This document shows, piece by piece, positions 1-8,860 of a stretch of DNA of 64,000 nucleotides; position 1 is the stretch's first letter, and every line of letters begins with the position of its first letter. Source of the DNA: Ewingella sp963519305 (GTDB taxonomy: Bacteria > Pseudomonadota > Gammaproteobacteria > Enterobacterales > Enterobacteriaceae); contig CAUQMS010000016.1 in the NCBI GenBank assembly GCA_963519305.1, forward strand, positions 46,852 through 110,851. Reading direction: 5' to 3'. The notes under the pieces were generated by a model that did not search any database, had not been told where the DNA came from, and saw only the letters and a list, made by a program, of their open reading frames with translations. The translations under genes were made by a program, and so were the position numbers.

Positions 1-213
1 AATATGGGATCCCCGATCACCGAAATGGCCGATTATGTGCTTATCAACGGCAATCGTCAGGGCCAATTGCAGGGCGATTCCATCGGTACCAAGATCGCCC
101 AGCTGTTTGTTCTGGACCTGATTTATGCCCTGCTGGTGAAGGCCGATCCGGTGCAGGCAGAAAAAACCAAACGCAAAACCACGCAGGCCATCAGCCAGTT
201 CGACAGCAAATAA
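1..213 (+). CDS. MurR/RpiR-family regulator, C-terminal fragment (5' end outside window)
   Basis: Only the last 70 codons are inside the window and the frame is open to its left edge, so the gene is partial because of the cut. The visible part (ITEMADYVLINGN, then QGDSIGTKIAQLFVLDLIYALL) looks like the end of the sugar-isomerase (SIS) domain of RpiR-type regulators, which bind a phosphosugar there. The N-terminal helix-turn-helix is not visible. It lies upstream of nanT on the same strand with a 340-base gap that contains an inverted repeat, so control of nanT is a reasonable inference. The family call is from the C-terminal pattern alone. Confidence 0.7.
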   Translation, partial: NMGSPITEMADYVLINGNRQGQLQGDSIGTKIAQLFVLDLIYALLVKADPVQAEKTKRKTTQAISQFDSK

Positions 214-373
214 CTCATTTTCTGTCAGTGATCCGCACGGGCATGACGCGAATATTTCAGCCGCGCTGCCCTGCACGTCATCATTCTGCTACCGCCTTCG
301 CTGACATCAGCATTTCAACGTTTTAATCACATTTTTAACATTCCGGCATTGTAATGAATGCGTGATCGAATAC

Positions 374-418
374 ACTCAAATGGAGTTTTACTCCCATACT
401 AATTTTAATTTGGAGTTT
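374..418 (+). promoter_or_regulatory. Putative operator upstream of nanT (palindrome plus repeated half-site)
   Basis: GGAGT-TTT-ACTCC forms a perfect inverted repeat at 382-394. The half-site TGGAGTTT occurs at 381-388 and again at 411-418, 30 bases apart, which is about three helical turns on the same face. It sits in the gap between the RpiR-type gene and nanT. A regulator site is inferred; no binding data are available. Confidence 0.45.
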
Positions 419-556
419 AACGCGAATGAGAGTGTGGTGAAAATGCGTGCTTTTAGCGGTGTCGTGATACCTCTTCACGATGCGCTGAAACTGCCGGTGC
501 CACGGGGATAACGTTTCTGCCTGAATACTGACAGGCAGTGGAGAGAGAGCGACGAT

Positions 557-2077
557 ATGAGCACTTCAGTACAGTCTCGTGGGAACACACCGGGCGCCCG
601 ACCGCCCCGCTGGTATCAGCAACTGACACCGGCGCAGTGGAAAGCCTTTACTGCCGCATGGATTGGTTACGCTCTGGATGGCTTTGATTTTGTGATTATT
701 ACGCTGGTGCTGACCGACATTAAACAGGAGTTTGGTCTGACCCTGATTCAGGCCAGCAGCCTGATCTCTGCGGCGTTTATCTCACGCTGGTTTGGCGGCC
801 TGGTATTAGGCGCAATGGGCGACCGTTACGGGCGTAAATCCGCCATGATCACCAGTATTGTGCTGTTCTCCTGCGGCACACTGGCCTGCGGGCTGGCACC
901 GGGATACAACACGTTATTTATCGCCCGCCTGGTTATTGGTATCGGCATGGCCGGTGAGTACGGCTCCAGCTCCACCTACGTCATGGAGAGCTGGCCCAGG
1001 AATATGCGCAATAAAGCCAGTGGCTTTTTGATCTCGGGCTTCTCGATTGGTGCGGTTGTCGCCGCACAGGCCTACAGCCATATCGTTCCGGCTTTCGGCT
1101 GGCGCACGCTGTTTTATATCGGATTACTGCCGATTCTCTTTGCCCTGTGGCTGCGCAAAAATCTGCCGGAAGCCGCAGACTGGGAGAAGTCACAGCGTGA
1201 ACAGCAGCATAGGAAAAAGGGCAAAGACCGGAATATGGTCGATATTCTCTACCGCAGCCGCCTGAGTTATCTCAATATCGGCCTGACGGTCTTCGCCGCG
1301 GCGGCACTCTATTTCTGTTTCACCGGAATGGCGTCAACCGTTGCCATTGTGATCCTCGGCGTACTTTGCGCCGCCATCTTTATCTACTTTATGGTACAGA
1401 CCAGCGGTGAACGCTGGCCGACCGGCGTCATGCTGATGCTGGTGGTGTTCTGCGCGTTTCTCTATTCCTGGCCCATTCAGGCACTTTTGCCGACTTACCT
1501 GAAAATGGATTTAGGCTATGACCCGCATACCGTCGGCAACGTGCTGTTTTTCAGCGGGTTTGGTGCGGCAGTGGGCTGTTGCGTAGGCGGTTTTCTCGGA
1601 GACTGGCTGGGTACACGTAAAGCTTATGTCACCAGTTTACTGGTCTCACAATTACTGATCATTCCGCTGTTTGCGATTGAAGGATCCCACCTGCTGTTCC
1701 TCGGCGGTCTGCTTTTCCTGCAACAAATGCTGGGGCAAGGTATCGCCGGTTTGCTGCCAAAACTGCTCGGGGGCTATTTTGATACCGAACAACGTGCGGC
1801 CGGTTTGGGGTTCACTTACAACGTGGGGGCGCTCGGCGGCGCATTAGCACCCATTCTTGGGGCGTCGATCTCCCAGCATCTCAGCCTGGGCACCGCCTTA
1901 GGTTCCCTCTCCTTCAGCCTGACGTTTGTCGTGATTCTGCTGATCGGTTTTGATATGCCATCGCGGGTACAGCGCTGGATCCGTCCGTCGGGTTTACGCA
2001 TGAACGACGCCATCGACGGCCATCCGTTCAGCGGAGCCGTCGGGCCTGTGAGCGCGCCGGTGGCGACACATAAATAG
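557..2077 (+). CDS. nanT: Sialic acid (N-acetylneuraminate) MFS permease NanT
   Basis: A 506-residue inner-membrane major facilitator protein that in this family takes up N-acetylneuraminate by proton symport. It follows E. coli NanT (496 aa) almost end to end: WIGYALDGFDFV, ISAAFISRWFGGL, GAMGDRYGRKSAM, IGMAGEYGSSSTYV, YSWPIQALLPTYLK and the C-terminal DMPSRVQRWIRP. The GDRYGRK loop is the MFS signature between helices 2 and 3. The ATG at 557 follows a GGAGAGAGAG stretch that can serve as the ribosome site. The nan catabolic genes (lyase, kinase, epimerase) are not next to it; only a partial RpiR regulator is seen upstream, so the rest may be outside the window. Confidence 0.93.
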   Translation: MSTSVQSRGNTPGARPPRWYQQLTPAQWKAFTAAWIGYALDGFDFVIITLVLTDIKQEFGLTLIQASSLISAAFISRWFGGLVLGAMGDRYGRKSAMITSIVLFSCGTLACGLAPGYNTLFIARLVIGIGMAGEYGSSSTYVMESWPRNMRNKASGFLISGFSIGAVVAAQAYSHIVPAFGWRTLFYIGLLPILFALWLRKNLPEAADWEKSQREQQHRKKGKDRNMVDILYRSRLSYLNIGLTVFAAAALYFCFTGMASTVAIVILGVLCAAIFIYFMVQTSGERWPTGVMLMLVVFCAFLYSWPIQALLPTYLKMDLGYDPHTVGNVLFFSGFGAAVGCCVGGFLGDWLGTRKAYVTSLLVSQLLIIPLFAIEGSHLLFLGGLLFLQQMLGQGIAGLLPKLLGGYFDTEQRAAGLGFTYNVGALGGALAPILGASISQHLSLGTALGSLSFSLTFVVILLIGFDMPSRVQRWIRPSGLRMNDAIDGHPFSGAVGPVSAPVATHK

Positions 2078-2138
2078 AAGCTATACAGAAGGCAGCAGGT
2101 GACCGCCGTACCTGAAGATACGGCGGTCACCCGGCGGG

Positions 2139-4280
2139 TTAGCGCTTACGCCACACCGTCAGCTGCGCCACGGTATGCTGATATTTGCGGGCCGTTTCGC
2201 GGATCACAAAAGGCACATCCACCGGAACCTGAACCTCGGTGAAATCAGCCGAGAGCAGTCTTTGCAGCGCCTGATGCGTGGTGAGCACCTCACCGTTTTC
2301 ACGTACGCCGCCGATCCAGTTCTCTTTGGGCGTGAACTCTTCCAGCCAGGTATACGGCGATGACAGCATCAGCAGGCCGCCGGAGCGGATCATCGGCGTG
2401 ATATCCTGCAGGAAGCGTTTCGGCTGGCGCAGACGGTCGATAAGATTGGAGGCCAGCACCAGATCGTAAGGCTCTTTCTGCGGTTTCAGGTTACAGGCAT
2501 CACCCTGCAGGAAACGGACTTTCTCCGCCTGTTCAGCGCTGAGGCCCACGTCAGACAGACGCGCCTGACAATACTCCATCAGGTCACCCTCTTCCGGCAT
2601 CAGATAGCGCAGATCCTCACCGCTGGCCAGCGACAGTGCCACATCGATAAAGCGTGCGGAATAATCCATGCCGGTCACCTGATCAAACAGGCGTGCCAGT
2701 TCGAAGCTGGCGCGGCCGGTAGCGCAACCAATATCCAGCGCACGATGGCGCTTATCACACAGTTTTGCCGCAATATCGACCAGGGCGCGTGCATAATTAT
2801 CCACGCCGAAATAGCGCTTACCGTATTGGAAATCAAGATATTGCGATACCAGTGTATCCGTTTCATACGGATTGACCGTCAGCTTTTCCTGATGTGTCGA
2901 CACCACGTAACGGAAACCTGCATGCTGGAAAAAGTGCCGACGGAAAGCGTAGCGCGAAGAGCGCAGCGCTTCGTTGCCGGTGGAGATCCAGCTGCCGCCT
3001 TTCATGATGGAATGCTTACCATCAAAGGTCGGCGTGGAAAAGTCGTCATATAAAGGATGCACCCGGAAGCCGTCAAACCCGCTGATCGGCGTGGTGGTCC
3101 ATTGCCACACATTGCCGACGACGTCGTAAAAATCCCCTTGCGGGAATTGGTCTACCGGGCAGGAAGATGCCCACCATGCCAGATTGATATTACCGGGCGC
3201 CTGCTGCCAGTCGGGCTGGTCACCCTCCACCTGATCGCGCAACAGATACCATTCGGCTTCGGTCGGCAGCTGGATGGACTTGCCGGTTTCATCGGCTTTC
3301 CAGCGGCAAAATGCGGCGGCTTCCAGCTGATTCACTTCTGCAGGCCAGTCCCACGGCATCGGAATCTCTTCGGCCATCAGACGCAATTTAAGCGCGTCGG
3401 GGTCTGCCGCAGAACCCACCCAGAAGGTCGGCATGGTCGCACCAGCAAAGTCGCGCCAGCCCTGACCTTCTTCATCCCACCACTGTGTGTTCTGGTAACC
3501 CCCGGCCTGCACGAACTCGAAAAATTCCGCGTTACTGACCAGCATTTTACTGGCTTTAAACGGCTTGACCTCGCTGTGCGACGTGCCGTATTCGTTGTCC
3601 CAACCGTAGGTGTCGTCCGTTTTACCCAGCGTCACCTGCCCGCCCGGCATAGAAACCAGAGTGTTATGCGGAGCGGCGGCACGATCTTCCCGGACATGGG
3701 TACAGGCCGGCCAGTGCGCCTGAGGTTTTACCCATTCGACCGGCAGCTGGCGCATGAGCACGCTCGATGTTTCCAGATGTATACGCTCATGCTCGATGCC
3801 CATCAGGATCACCCACGCCGGGCTTTCCCAACTGAGCGGCAGTTCCAGCGGCATATTTTCGATAAAATCGGCGAGAACGGTACGGACTTTGCCGCGATAA
3901 TCGCGCAACTGCGCCACACCCGGCCAGCTGTAATGGCTGTTATCCAGATCGTCCCAGCTCATTTCATCCACCCCAATCGCCAGCATCGCTTCGATGCCGT
4001 CATCAATACGCTCGGAGATCAGACCGGCCGCCATCAATTTATTGATGTAGAAAGTGGCGGTATGGCCGAAGTAAAAGATCAGCGGATGGCGCAGGGAAAT
4101 GGCTTTATCGAAGTAGGCGCGCTCATCGCTCAGGCAATCGAACAGGCTCTCGTACAGGTCCCAGGTCTGATTAAAATATTCGAGAATTTCCCGGCGCTTT
4201 TCGGCCGCGTTAATACCGTTCAGGCGTAAGGTTTGCGTCGGCTCAGGTAACCCGGTTGTTATTGTTTTTGAGTGATTCAT
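2139..4280 (-). CDS. ovoA: Ovothiol synthase OvoA (5-histidylcysteine sulfoxide synthase with methyltransferase domain)
   Basis: A 713-residue mononuclear-iron enzyme of ovothiol A synthesis. It couples cysteine to histidine C5 oxidatively, and the fused C-terminal domain is expected to methylate the product. Domains in order: a DinB-like helical domain with an HxxxHxE iron motif (His164, His168, Glu170 in HERIHLE), an FGE-sulfatase-like domain ending around FRRHFFQHAGFRYVVS, and a SAM methyltransferase with the loop ALDIGCATGRASFELA. The ATG at 4280 is preferred because AAGGAAA lies 7 bases upstream; an in-frame codon at 4331 has no such site. The gene stands alone, convergent with nanT. Confidence 0.93.
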   Translation of the reverse strand: MNHSKTITTGLPEPTQTLRLNGINAAEKRREILEYFNQTWDLYESLFDCLSDERAYFDKAISLRHPLIFYFGHTATFYINKLMAAGLISERIDDGIEAMLAIGVDEMSWDDLDNSHYSWPGVAQLRDYRGKVRTVLADFIENMPLELPLSWESPAWVILMGIEHERIHLETSSVLMRQLPVEWVKPQAHWPACTHVREDRAAAPHNTLVSMPGGQVTLGKTDDTYGWDNEYGTSHSEVKPFKASKMLVSNAEFFEFVQAGGYQNTQWWDEEGQGWRDFAGATMPTFWVGSAADPDALKLRLMAEEIPMPWDWPAEVNQLEAAAFCRWKADETGKSIQLPTEAEWYLLRDQVEGDQPDWQQAPGNINLAWWASSCPVDQFPQGDFYDVVGNVWQWTTTPISGFDGFRVHPLYDDFSTPTFDGKHSIMKGGSWISTGNEALRSSRYAFRRHFFQHAGFRYVVSTHQEKLTVNPYETDTLVSQYLDFQYGKRYFGVDNYARALVDIAAKLCDKRHRALDIGCATGRASFELARLFDQVTGMDYSARFIDVALSLASGEDLRYLMPEEGDLMEYCQARLSDVGLSAEQAEKVRFLQGDACNLKPQKEPYDLVLASNLIDRLRQPKRFLQDITPMIRSGGLLMLSSPYTWLEEFTPKENWIGGVRENGEVLTTHQALQRLLSADFTEVQVPVDVPFVIRETARKYQHTVAQLTVWRKR

Positions 4281-4410
4281 GGCGTTTTCCTTAGTTCTCT
4301 GGCGAAGCAAATGAACTGCAAAGTGTAGCATTTATTCATTTCACATCCGTTTCAGGAGAAATTCTGACACACTTTAGCTTGCGTGACACCGTCACGTATA
4401 ATGAGACAAT

Positions 4411-4866
4411 TCAGGGAAAATAAGAGGAATTATCAGACTTCAGTTCATCCCGTTTGAGGTCGAACTCGGCCTGTGCGCGCTCTAGCTCGGGGCCATTTTT
4501 GAGCGCCCAGTCGTAAAGCGCGGCAAAGGGCTGCTGAAGAGACTGACCAAACGGGGTAATGGTGTATTCAACCCCCACCGGCATGGTAGGAAGCACTTCG
4601 CGGCGGATAAGCCCATTACGTTCCAGACGTTTTAATGCGTCAGCCAGAGATTTATGCGTGATCCCGTCGAGACGGCGCTTAATTTCATTAAAGCGCGATG
4701 GCCTCGAACACAGCACCGTCAGGATCAGCACCGACCATTTATTAGCAATATGCGCCAGTATCACCTGCGTCTTTTGTACCTCTACCAGCCCGGCGTCGGC
4801 GATGCCTTTTGTCTTACGGTTTTCCGTGCGTTCACGGGCGGTCAGTGCGTCGGTGACATTGGACAT
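4411..4866 (-). CDS. HxlR-family winged-helix regulator
   Basis: A 151-residue HxlR-type regulator. The core VILAHIANKWSVLILTVL, FNEIKRRLDGITHKSLADALKRLERNGLIRREV and VEYTITPFGQSL is the usual winged helix with the Y-T-L/I-T-P-G wing. GAGGAG sits 7 bases before the ATG. It diverges from the short-chain dehydrogenase at 4985, with about 118 bases between, so local control of that gene is likely. Unlike the HxlR protein at 18051, it has no cysteine just before the first helix, so redox sensing is not supported by the sequence. Confidence 0.88.
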   Translation of the reverse strand: MSNVTDALTARERTENRKTKGIADAGLVEVQKTQVILAHIANKWSVLILTVLCSRPSRFNEIKRRLDGITHKSLADALKRLERNGLIRREVLPTMPVGVEYTITPFGQSLQQPFAALYDWALKNGPELERAQAEFDLKRDELKSDNSSYFP

Positions 4867-4984
4867 AGGTATTCTCCTCGATATCTACGCTATACATAGT
4901 GCGTAATTGACCCTAGATATAAAGAATATATCATCAAATCTCCTGGCTTCCCTCTGCCTCTTTCACGAGATTTAAAGGATCCTG

Positions 4985-5797
4985 ATGAACACTGGAAACC
5001 AAAGTATAACGGGTACGGCCGTCGTCACCGGTGCCTCTTCCGGCATCGGCAAAGTTTACGCTGAGCGGCTGGCTGCCCGCGGCTATGATCTATTGCTGGT
5101 TGCACGTCGCAGCGATCGCCTGCTGGCTATCGGTAATGACCTGCAATCGCGCTACGGGATCCGCGTTGAATCCGTAGTGGCTGACCTTGCGACCACCGAC
5201 GGTCTTGCACAAACCGTGCAGAAAATCACCGCCGATCCCTCTGTCAGTATGCTGGTTAACAACGCCGGTTTCTCTCAGGTGGGTACGCTTGCGCAAACTA
5301 CACCTGAAAAGATGCTGGCGATGATTGCCCTCAATGTCATCGCCCTTTCCGCGCTGACGCTGGCCGTTCTGCCCCGCTTTCAGCAGCGCAATGCAGGCAC
5401 CATCATCAACGTGGGTTCTATGGTGGGTTTCGCCCCGACCTCTTTTGTCCCTGTCTACGGACCGACCAAAGCCTACGTCCTCAATTTCACCCAGATTCTG
5501 CAACAACAGCTGGCCGATAGCGGCATCCGCGTTCAGCTTGTCGCCCCGTCAGCTACCGTATCGGAAGGCTGGGACGTAGCCGGGCACTCTCTCTCCACCC
5601 TCGATCCGCAGACGGTAATGAGTACCGAAGATTGTGTTGACGCAGCGCTTCGCGGTCTTGACCTCGGTGAGCTCATCACTCTACCTTCGCTGCACGATGA
5701 GAACTTGCTGCGCACGTATGAAACAGTTTCAGCAGCCCTTTTCGACGCCTCGTTTGTCACCGGCCAGCCTGCCGAGCGCTATACGTCTGCGCGCTAA
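4985..5797 (+). CDS. Short-chain dehydrogenase/reductase
   Basis: A 270-residue cytosolic classical SDR oxidoreductase. The cofactor loop TGASSGIG is at 15-22, NNAG at 92-95, and the catalytic set is Ser145 with YGPTK (Tyr158, Lys162). ARRSDR after the second strand favours NADP(H). AAAGGA is placed well for the ATG at 4985. It is divergent from the HxlR regulator. The substrate cannot be told from the sequence; pairs of this kind often respond to electrophiles or quinones. Confidence 0.88.
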   Translation: MNTGNQSITGTAVVTGASSGIGKVYAERLAARGYDLLLVARRSDRLLAIGNDLQSRYGIRVESVVADLATTDGLAQTVQKITADPSVSMLVNNAGFSQVGTLAQTTPEKMLAMIALNVIALSALTLAVLPRFQQRNAGTIINVGSMVGFAPTSFVPVYGPTKAYVLNFTQILQQQLADSGIRVQLVAPSATVSEGWDVAGHSLSTLDPQTVMSTEDCVDAALRGLDLGELITLPSLHDENLLRTYETVSAALFDASFVTGQPAERYTSAR

Positions 5798-5817
5798 CGC
5801 GGTGATAATGGCAGCGA

Positions 5818-6927
5818 TCAGGAGATAAACAGCAGGGAATGTGCAGAAATCTGCAATGGCTCACCGTCAAAGCGGTGACGCAAACAGAGGTAATCTTCAG
5901 CAGAAATAATACGCTGGATGTCAGCGGAAAGTGCGTCCAGCGCCAGTTTCATCTGTGGCAGATAATCATGGGTGTCATAAACTCGGTCGATCCCTTCGAG
6001 GGAATGATTCATGATTTTACGCGCAACATCATTCGCCACGCTGAGTGAAGCCAGTTTTGAGCGGGCGGTACGCCGCAGGTCGCGGGTAGTGAAGGGTTCG
6101 ATGCCCGGCCCTTTTTCGGCGCGGACGACGCGGCGCAGCGCCTGAGTAATGGCACCCCGTGACAGCGGTTTTTGTCCGTCAAGGGGCGACGGTACCAGCC
6201 ACGGGCTGTCGGCCGGACTGGCTTCCAGCAACGCATCAATGCAGCGGATCATCAGCGAGGTAAGTGGCAAACTATGGTCGCGCTGCGACTTATTGCGCAG
6301 CCCCTGCCGCCAGATGCCAATGCGTAAATGAAACTCTTCTTTGCGTGCGCGCACCACTTCATCCGGGCGCCGTGCCGTCAGTAAACAGAGGCGCAGTGCC
6401 CACCGGCATTGCTCAGAAATATCCCACAAATCAAGGCTATGCCAGAAAACCCATATTTCCGCATCTGTCAGGGAACGTTCGCGGGGAGGCGTGTTACGCC
6501 CGCCGACGTCGCGGCGTTTCATCGAGCCAATCGGCGAATGTTCTAAATAACCCTGGGTTTCAGCCCAGCTAAGAAACTGTTTGCACAGGGCAAAAACGCG
6601 CTTGGCTTCGGCGATTTTGCCGTCCGCCAGCAATACGTTAAACAGGCGGTTAAAGCGCAACCGGCTGACTTTGTTGAGCGGCAACGTGCCAATCACCGGC
6701 AACACGTGCCTGAGTAAAGAAGAGACGGCGATTTCCGGACGGCGGCGGGTGATCATCAGCGACAGTTTGATCCACACTTTCATTACCTGGCTGACGGTCG
6801 CATTGCCCTCTTCATCAAAATTATCGAGTTCCGCCAGCGGCGCTTTCCTGATCTCTTCAAGAAACTGGATCACATGGCGGCCAACCTGTTCAGCGGCGAT
6901 ATCGGGTTCGGTTACAGCAACATTCAT
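5818..6927 (-). CDS. Tyrosine recombinase / integrase
   Basis: A 369-residue site-specific recombinase of the phage-integrase family. An N-terminal SAM-like core-binding region (about 45-140) is followed by the catalytic domain. Catalytic pattern: Arg in LLTARRPDEVV (about 186), the TRDLRRTARS box (about 281-290), His308 in MNHS, and a Tyr in RVYDTHDY (317, with 322 as the alternative). The box has Arg where many relatives have His (HDLRRT); this variant also occurs in integrases. No phage genes or tRNA adjoin it. It lies between the dehydrogenase and the T6SS cassette, with a 15-bp inverted repeat about 70 bases before its start, so it may have moved that cassette. Confidence 0.88.
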   Translation of the reverse strand: MNVAVTEPDIAAEQVGRHVIQFLEEIRKAPLAELDNFDEEGNATVSQVMKVWIKLSLMITRRRPEIAVSSLLRHVLPVIGTLPLNKVSRLRFNRLFNVLLADGKIAEAKRVFALCKQFLSWAETQGYLEHSPIGSMKRRDVGGRNTPPRERSLTDAEIWVFWHSLDLWDISEQCRWALRLCLLTARRPDEVVRARKEEFHLRIGIWRQGLRNKSQRDHSLPLTSLMIRCIDALLEASPADSPWLVPSPLDGQKPLSRGAITQALRRVVRAEKGPGIEPFTTRDLRRTARSKLASLSVANDVARKIMNHSLEGIDRVYDTHDYLPQMKLALDALSADIQRIISAEDYLCLRHRFDGEPLQISAHSLLFIS

Positions 6928-6995
6928 TCAGGCGATTTCAGCAGGTTAAAGTCCGGGGCGTTGTTATAACAACTCAGCGGATCCGACGCAAAAGA

Positions 6996-7032
6996 TTTGT
7001 GACTCCAGACCTATTAAGTCTGGAGTCACAAA
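6996..7032. repeat. Perfect 15-bp inverted repeat upstream of the integrase gene
   Basis: TTTGTGACTCCAGAC at 6996-7010 is repeated inverted at 7018-7032 around a 7-base loop (ctattaa). It could be a recombination or attachment site for the integrase, or a hairpin terminator for the minus-strand T6SS cassette: on that strand the hairpin is followed by TCTTTTGC, a weak T-tract. The sequence alone does not decide between these. Confidence 0.6.
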
Positions 7033-7082
7033 GAGTGCGGAGAATGAAAAATAGCAGACTGGGGTGTGTCAAACTCAGGAAG

Positions 7083-7102
7083 GGATTTGGCCGTCCAAAT
7101 CC
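7083..7102. repeat. 8-bp inverted repeat in the integrase/T6SS gap
   Basis: GGATTTGG (7083-7090) and CCAAATCC (7095-7102) are separated by 4 bases. It lies in the 290-base gap between the integrase start and the end of the membrane-protein gene. No open frame or known promoter motif was recognised in the rest of the gap. Confidence 0.4.
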
Positions 7103-7218
7103 AATGATTGAGTACAATTTCTGGAGGTAGGATGAAAGCGTCCGATAGCCATCAACATGTTCAAGACTATCGGGTTTCAGACGTAGAGCTCAGGGGAACA
7201 TCTCAGCACGGGACGACT

Positions 7219-8601
7219 TTACTTCAATAATCGCATCTCTTCCCACGCACGGTCAGTCGTTAACACTGTCAAAAAGTACCCTCCACCCATAATAATGACC
7301 AAAATAACGAGTGCGATGAGAATTGAAATGAATAGGGGTGGGAATTCGCCAAATAGCCCCAATCCAAAAAACAGCGTAAATAATGTAAACACTGTGGCAT
7401 AAAAACCACTGAACATCGGAATAAAGTGGGCCTTTATCATAGGTTCTGAGGGTTCATCAGGTAGCTCAGATGAAATTTTTATCAGACCAGCCTGGTTTCG
7501 GTCTGATGCTGCTAAAAGTTGTGATCCTTGCGCATACATAACAGCATCAGATGCAGCAGCAAGTGCTAACCACGTATAACCTTCTGACCTTTTCCCTAGC
7601 GATAATTCAAGTTCCAATCTGTTTTGTGCAGCCCTACCATCATCCAACGCTTTTAATAAAGGGTATTTATCGAGCCGAGATAGCCCCGCATGCCAGAATG
7701 TTTTAGGCATTGAAGCACTGTTATCTTCTATTTCTAAATATACTGAGGTTGATTTGTTTATGTCATTGCTCTCTGTCATCGGCTGAAACAGATACACCGG
7801 ACATTTATTATCTTGCTCTGTAGAGTCACTACAAAAATAAAAGGCACTCGCTGTTTCCATATATTCAGATTCTGTATCACTGTTTAAGTCGCAGATAACC
7901 AAAAGATGTTGATAGCAGTACACTTGATTAGAATCTGAAATCATCGTATTAATGTGGGAGTAATTCGGACATTCATTCAACCTAATCATTTTACGATTGC
8001 TGGTGATTTTAATATCAAACTTGGCGATTATGGAATTTATATCGTCTTCTGTAGACTCATCCCCTGCCCTGACCCAATAAGTGATATCAAAATCAGGATA
8101 TTTCTTTAAGGTTTCTGCCATTGGCGACAAAAGCTGGTTTAATACTTGTTGTATTCGAGTCGCTTCAAATCCGTCGGTATCAGTGGCTATCTTAACGGGG
8201 GTTTTAGGGGCGAGCGGAAATTCCCCCTCAAGTTTTAACATCTTGAGTGCCAGATCGTTGACCGGTGAGACAAGAGACCATGCAGCGATTTTGAGATGCT
8301 GACTTGCATAGCTTTTCAAATTATATCTTTGCCAGTCAGCAATTAATTTCTTTGATTCTGCAAGGTGATATTCCGCACTTACAAACATGCACAGAATTGA
8401 AATAACTGATGTTACGATTAAAAAAGGGAACACCATGGAATCAAATATAAAAACAGCATCGACATGTTTTTTATCCGGCCACGTGCTGGCTCTTATAAAA
8501 ACGCTGATGCCAATCACGATCAAGTATGTTATCAGAAAAGCTAACCATGGTAATTTAAACTCGCTTGCTCCCTTTTGAGGGGGGTATAATTTCCATTCCA
8601 T
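7219..8601 (-). CDS. Membrane protein of unknown function in the T6SS cargo cassette
   Basis: A 460-residue protein not recognised by name. Two transmembrane segments near the N-terminus (about 17-38 and 52-77) and two near the C-terminus (about 395-415 and 420-447) flank a large soluble middle part rich in Asp, Glu and Ser. The ATG overlaps the TAA of the PAAR gene by one base and has GGGG upstream inside that gene, so the two are translationally coupled. This makes it the last gene of the vgrG-tle3-tli3-PAAR unit. It could be a second immunity factor, an accessory protein for effector handling, or a membrane partner; nothing in the sequence picks one. It is more AT-rich than its neighbours. 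Confidence 0.7.
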   Translation of the reverse strand: MEWKLYPPQKGASEFKLPWLAFLITYLIVIGISVFIRASTWPDKKHVDAVFIFDSMVFPFLIVTSVISILCMFVSAEYHLAESKKLIADWQRYNLKSYASQHLKIAAWSLVSPVNDLALKMLKLEGEFPLAPKTPVKIATDTDGFEATRIQQVLNQLLSPMAETLKKYPDFDITYWVRAGDESTEDDINSIIAKFDIKITSNRKMIRLNECPNYSHINTMISDSNQVYCYQHLLVICDLNSDTESEYMETASAFYFCSDSTEQDNKCPVYLFQPMTESNDINKSTSVYLEIEDNSASMPKTFWHAGLSRLDKYPLLKALDDGRAAQNRLELELSLGKRSEGYTWLALAAASDAVMYAQGSQLLAASDRNQAGLIKISSELPDEPSEPMIKAHFIPMFSGFYATVFTLFTLFFGLGLFGEFPPLFISILIALVILVIIMGGGYFLTVLTTDRAWEEMRLLK

Positions 8602-8858
8602 TATGCTACCCCTGCGATGGGCAGTGTTGATTTAATCGCGCATCCGCAACCCGCTTTGCAGCTATCTACGACGACGCCATTGCCGTTCATTGTCCAGGTA
8701 GGATGGCAACCAATGATAGGATAGTTCCCATCGTGCAATTTACAAAATACCCTATCGTTCTTCAATGCCACCGGAAGCCCCATAAACAAGGATCCTGAAG
8801 CAGAGATGACTTGCCCACCGTTCTCCAGTGGATCATTTAATCGGATCACACCTAACAT
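8601..8858 (-). CDS. PAAR-domain protein (T6SS spike tip)
   Basis: An 85-residue protein with the PAAR pattern: MLGVIRLNDPLENGGQVISASG, then GLPVALKNDRVFCKLHDG, GCHPTWTMNGNGVVVDSC and a Cys-rich end (CKAGCGC). PAAR proteins cap the VgrG spike, carry a zinc ion and sharpen the tip. The ATG at 8858 is preferred because GGGAA lies 8 bases upstream and the start then directly follows the tli3 stop; the longer frame to 8891 would run back into tli3. It has no fused toxin domain. Confidence 0.85.
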   Translation of the reverse strand: MLGVIRLNDPLENGGQVISASGSLFMGLPVALKNDRVFCKLHDGNYPIIGCHPTWTMNGNGVVVDSCKAGCGCAIKSTLPIAGVA

Positions 8859-8860
8859 AA

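Noticed and set aside
3057..4229. Long plus-strand open frame of 390 codons opposite ovoA
   Set aside because: Complete overlap with a well-supported gene on the other strand; composition is that of an antisense shadow.
7083..7102. Insertion-sequence end
   Set aside because: The 8-bp inverted repeat has no transposase fragment or target duplication next to it.
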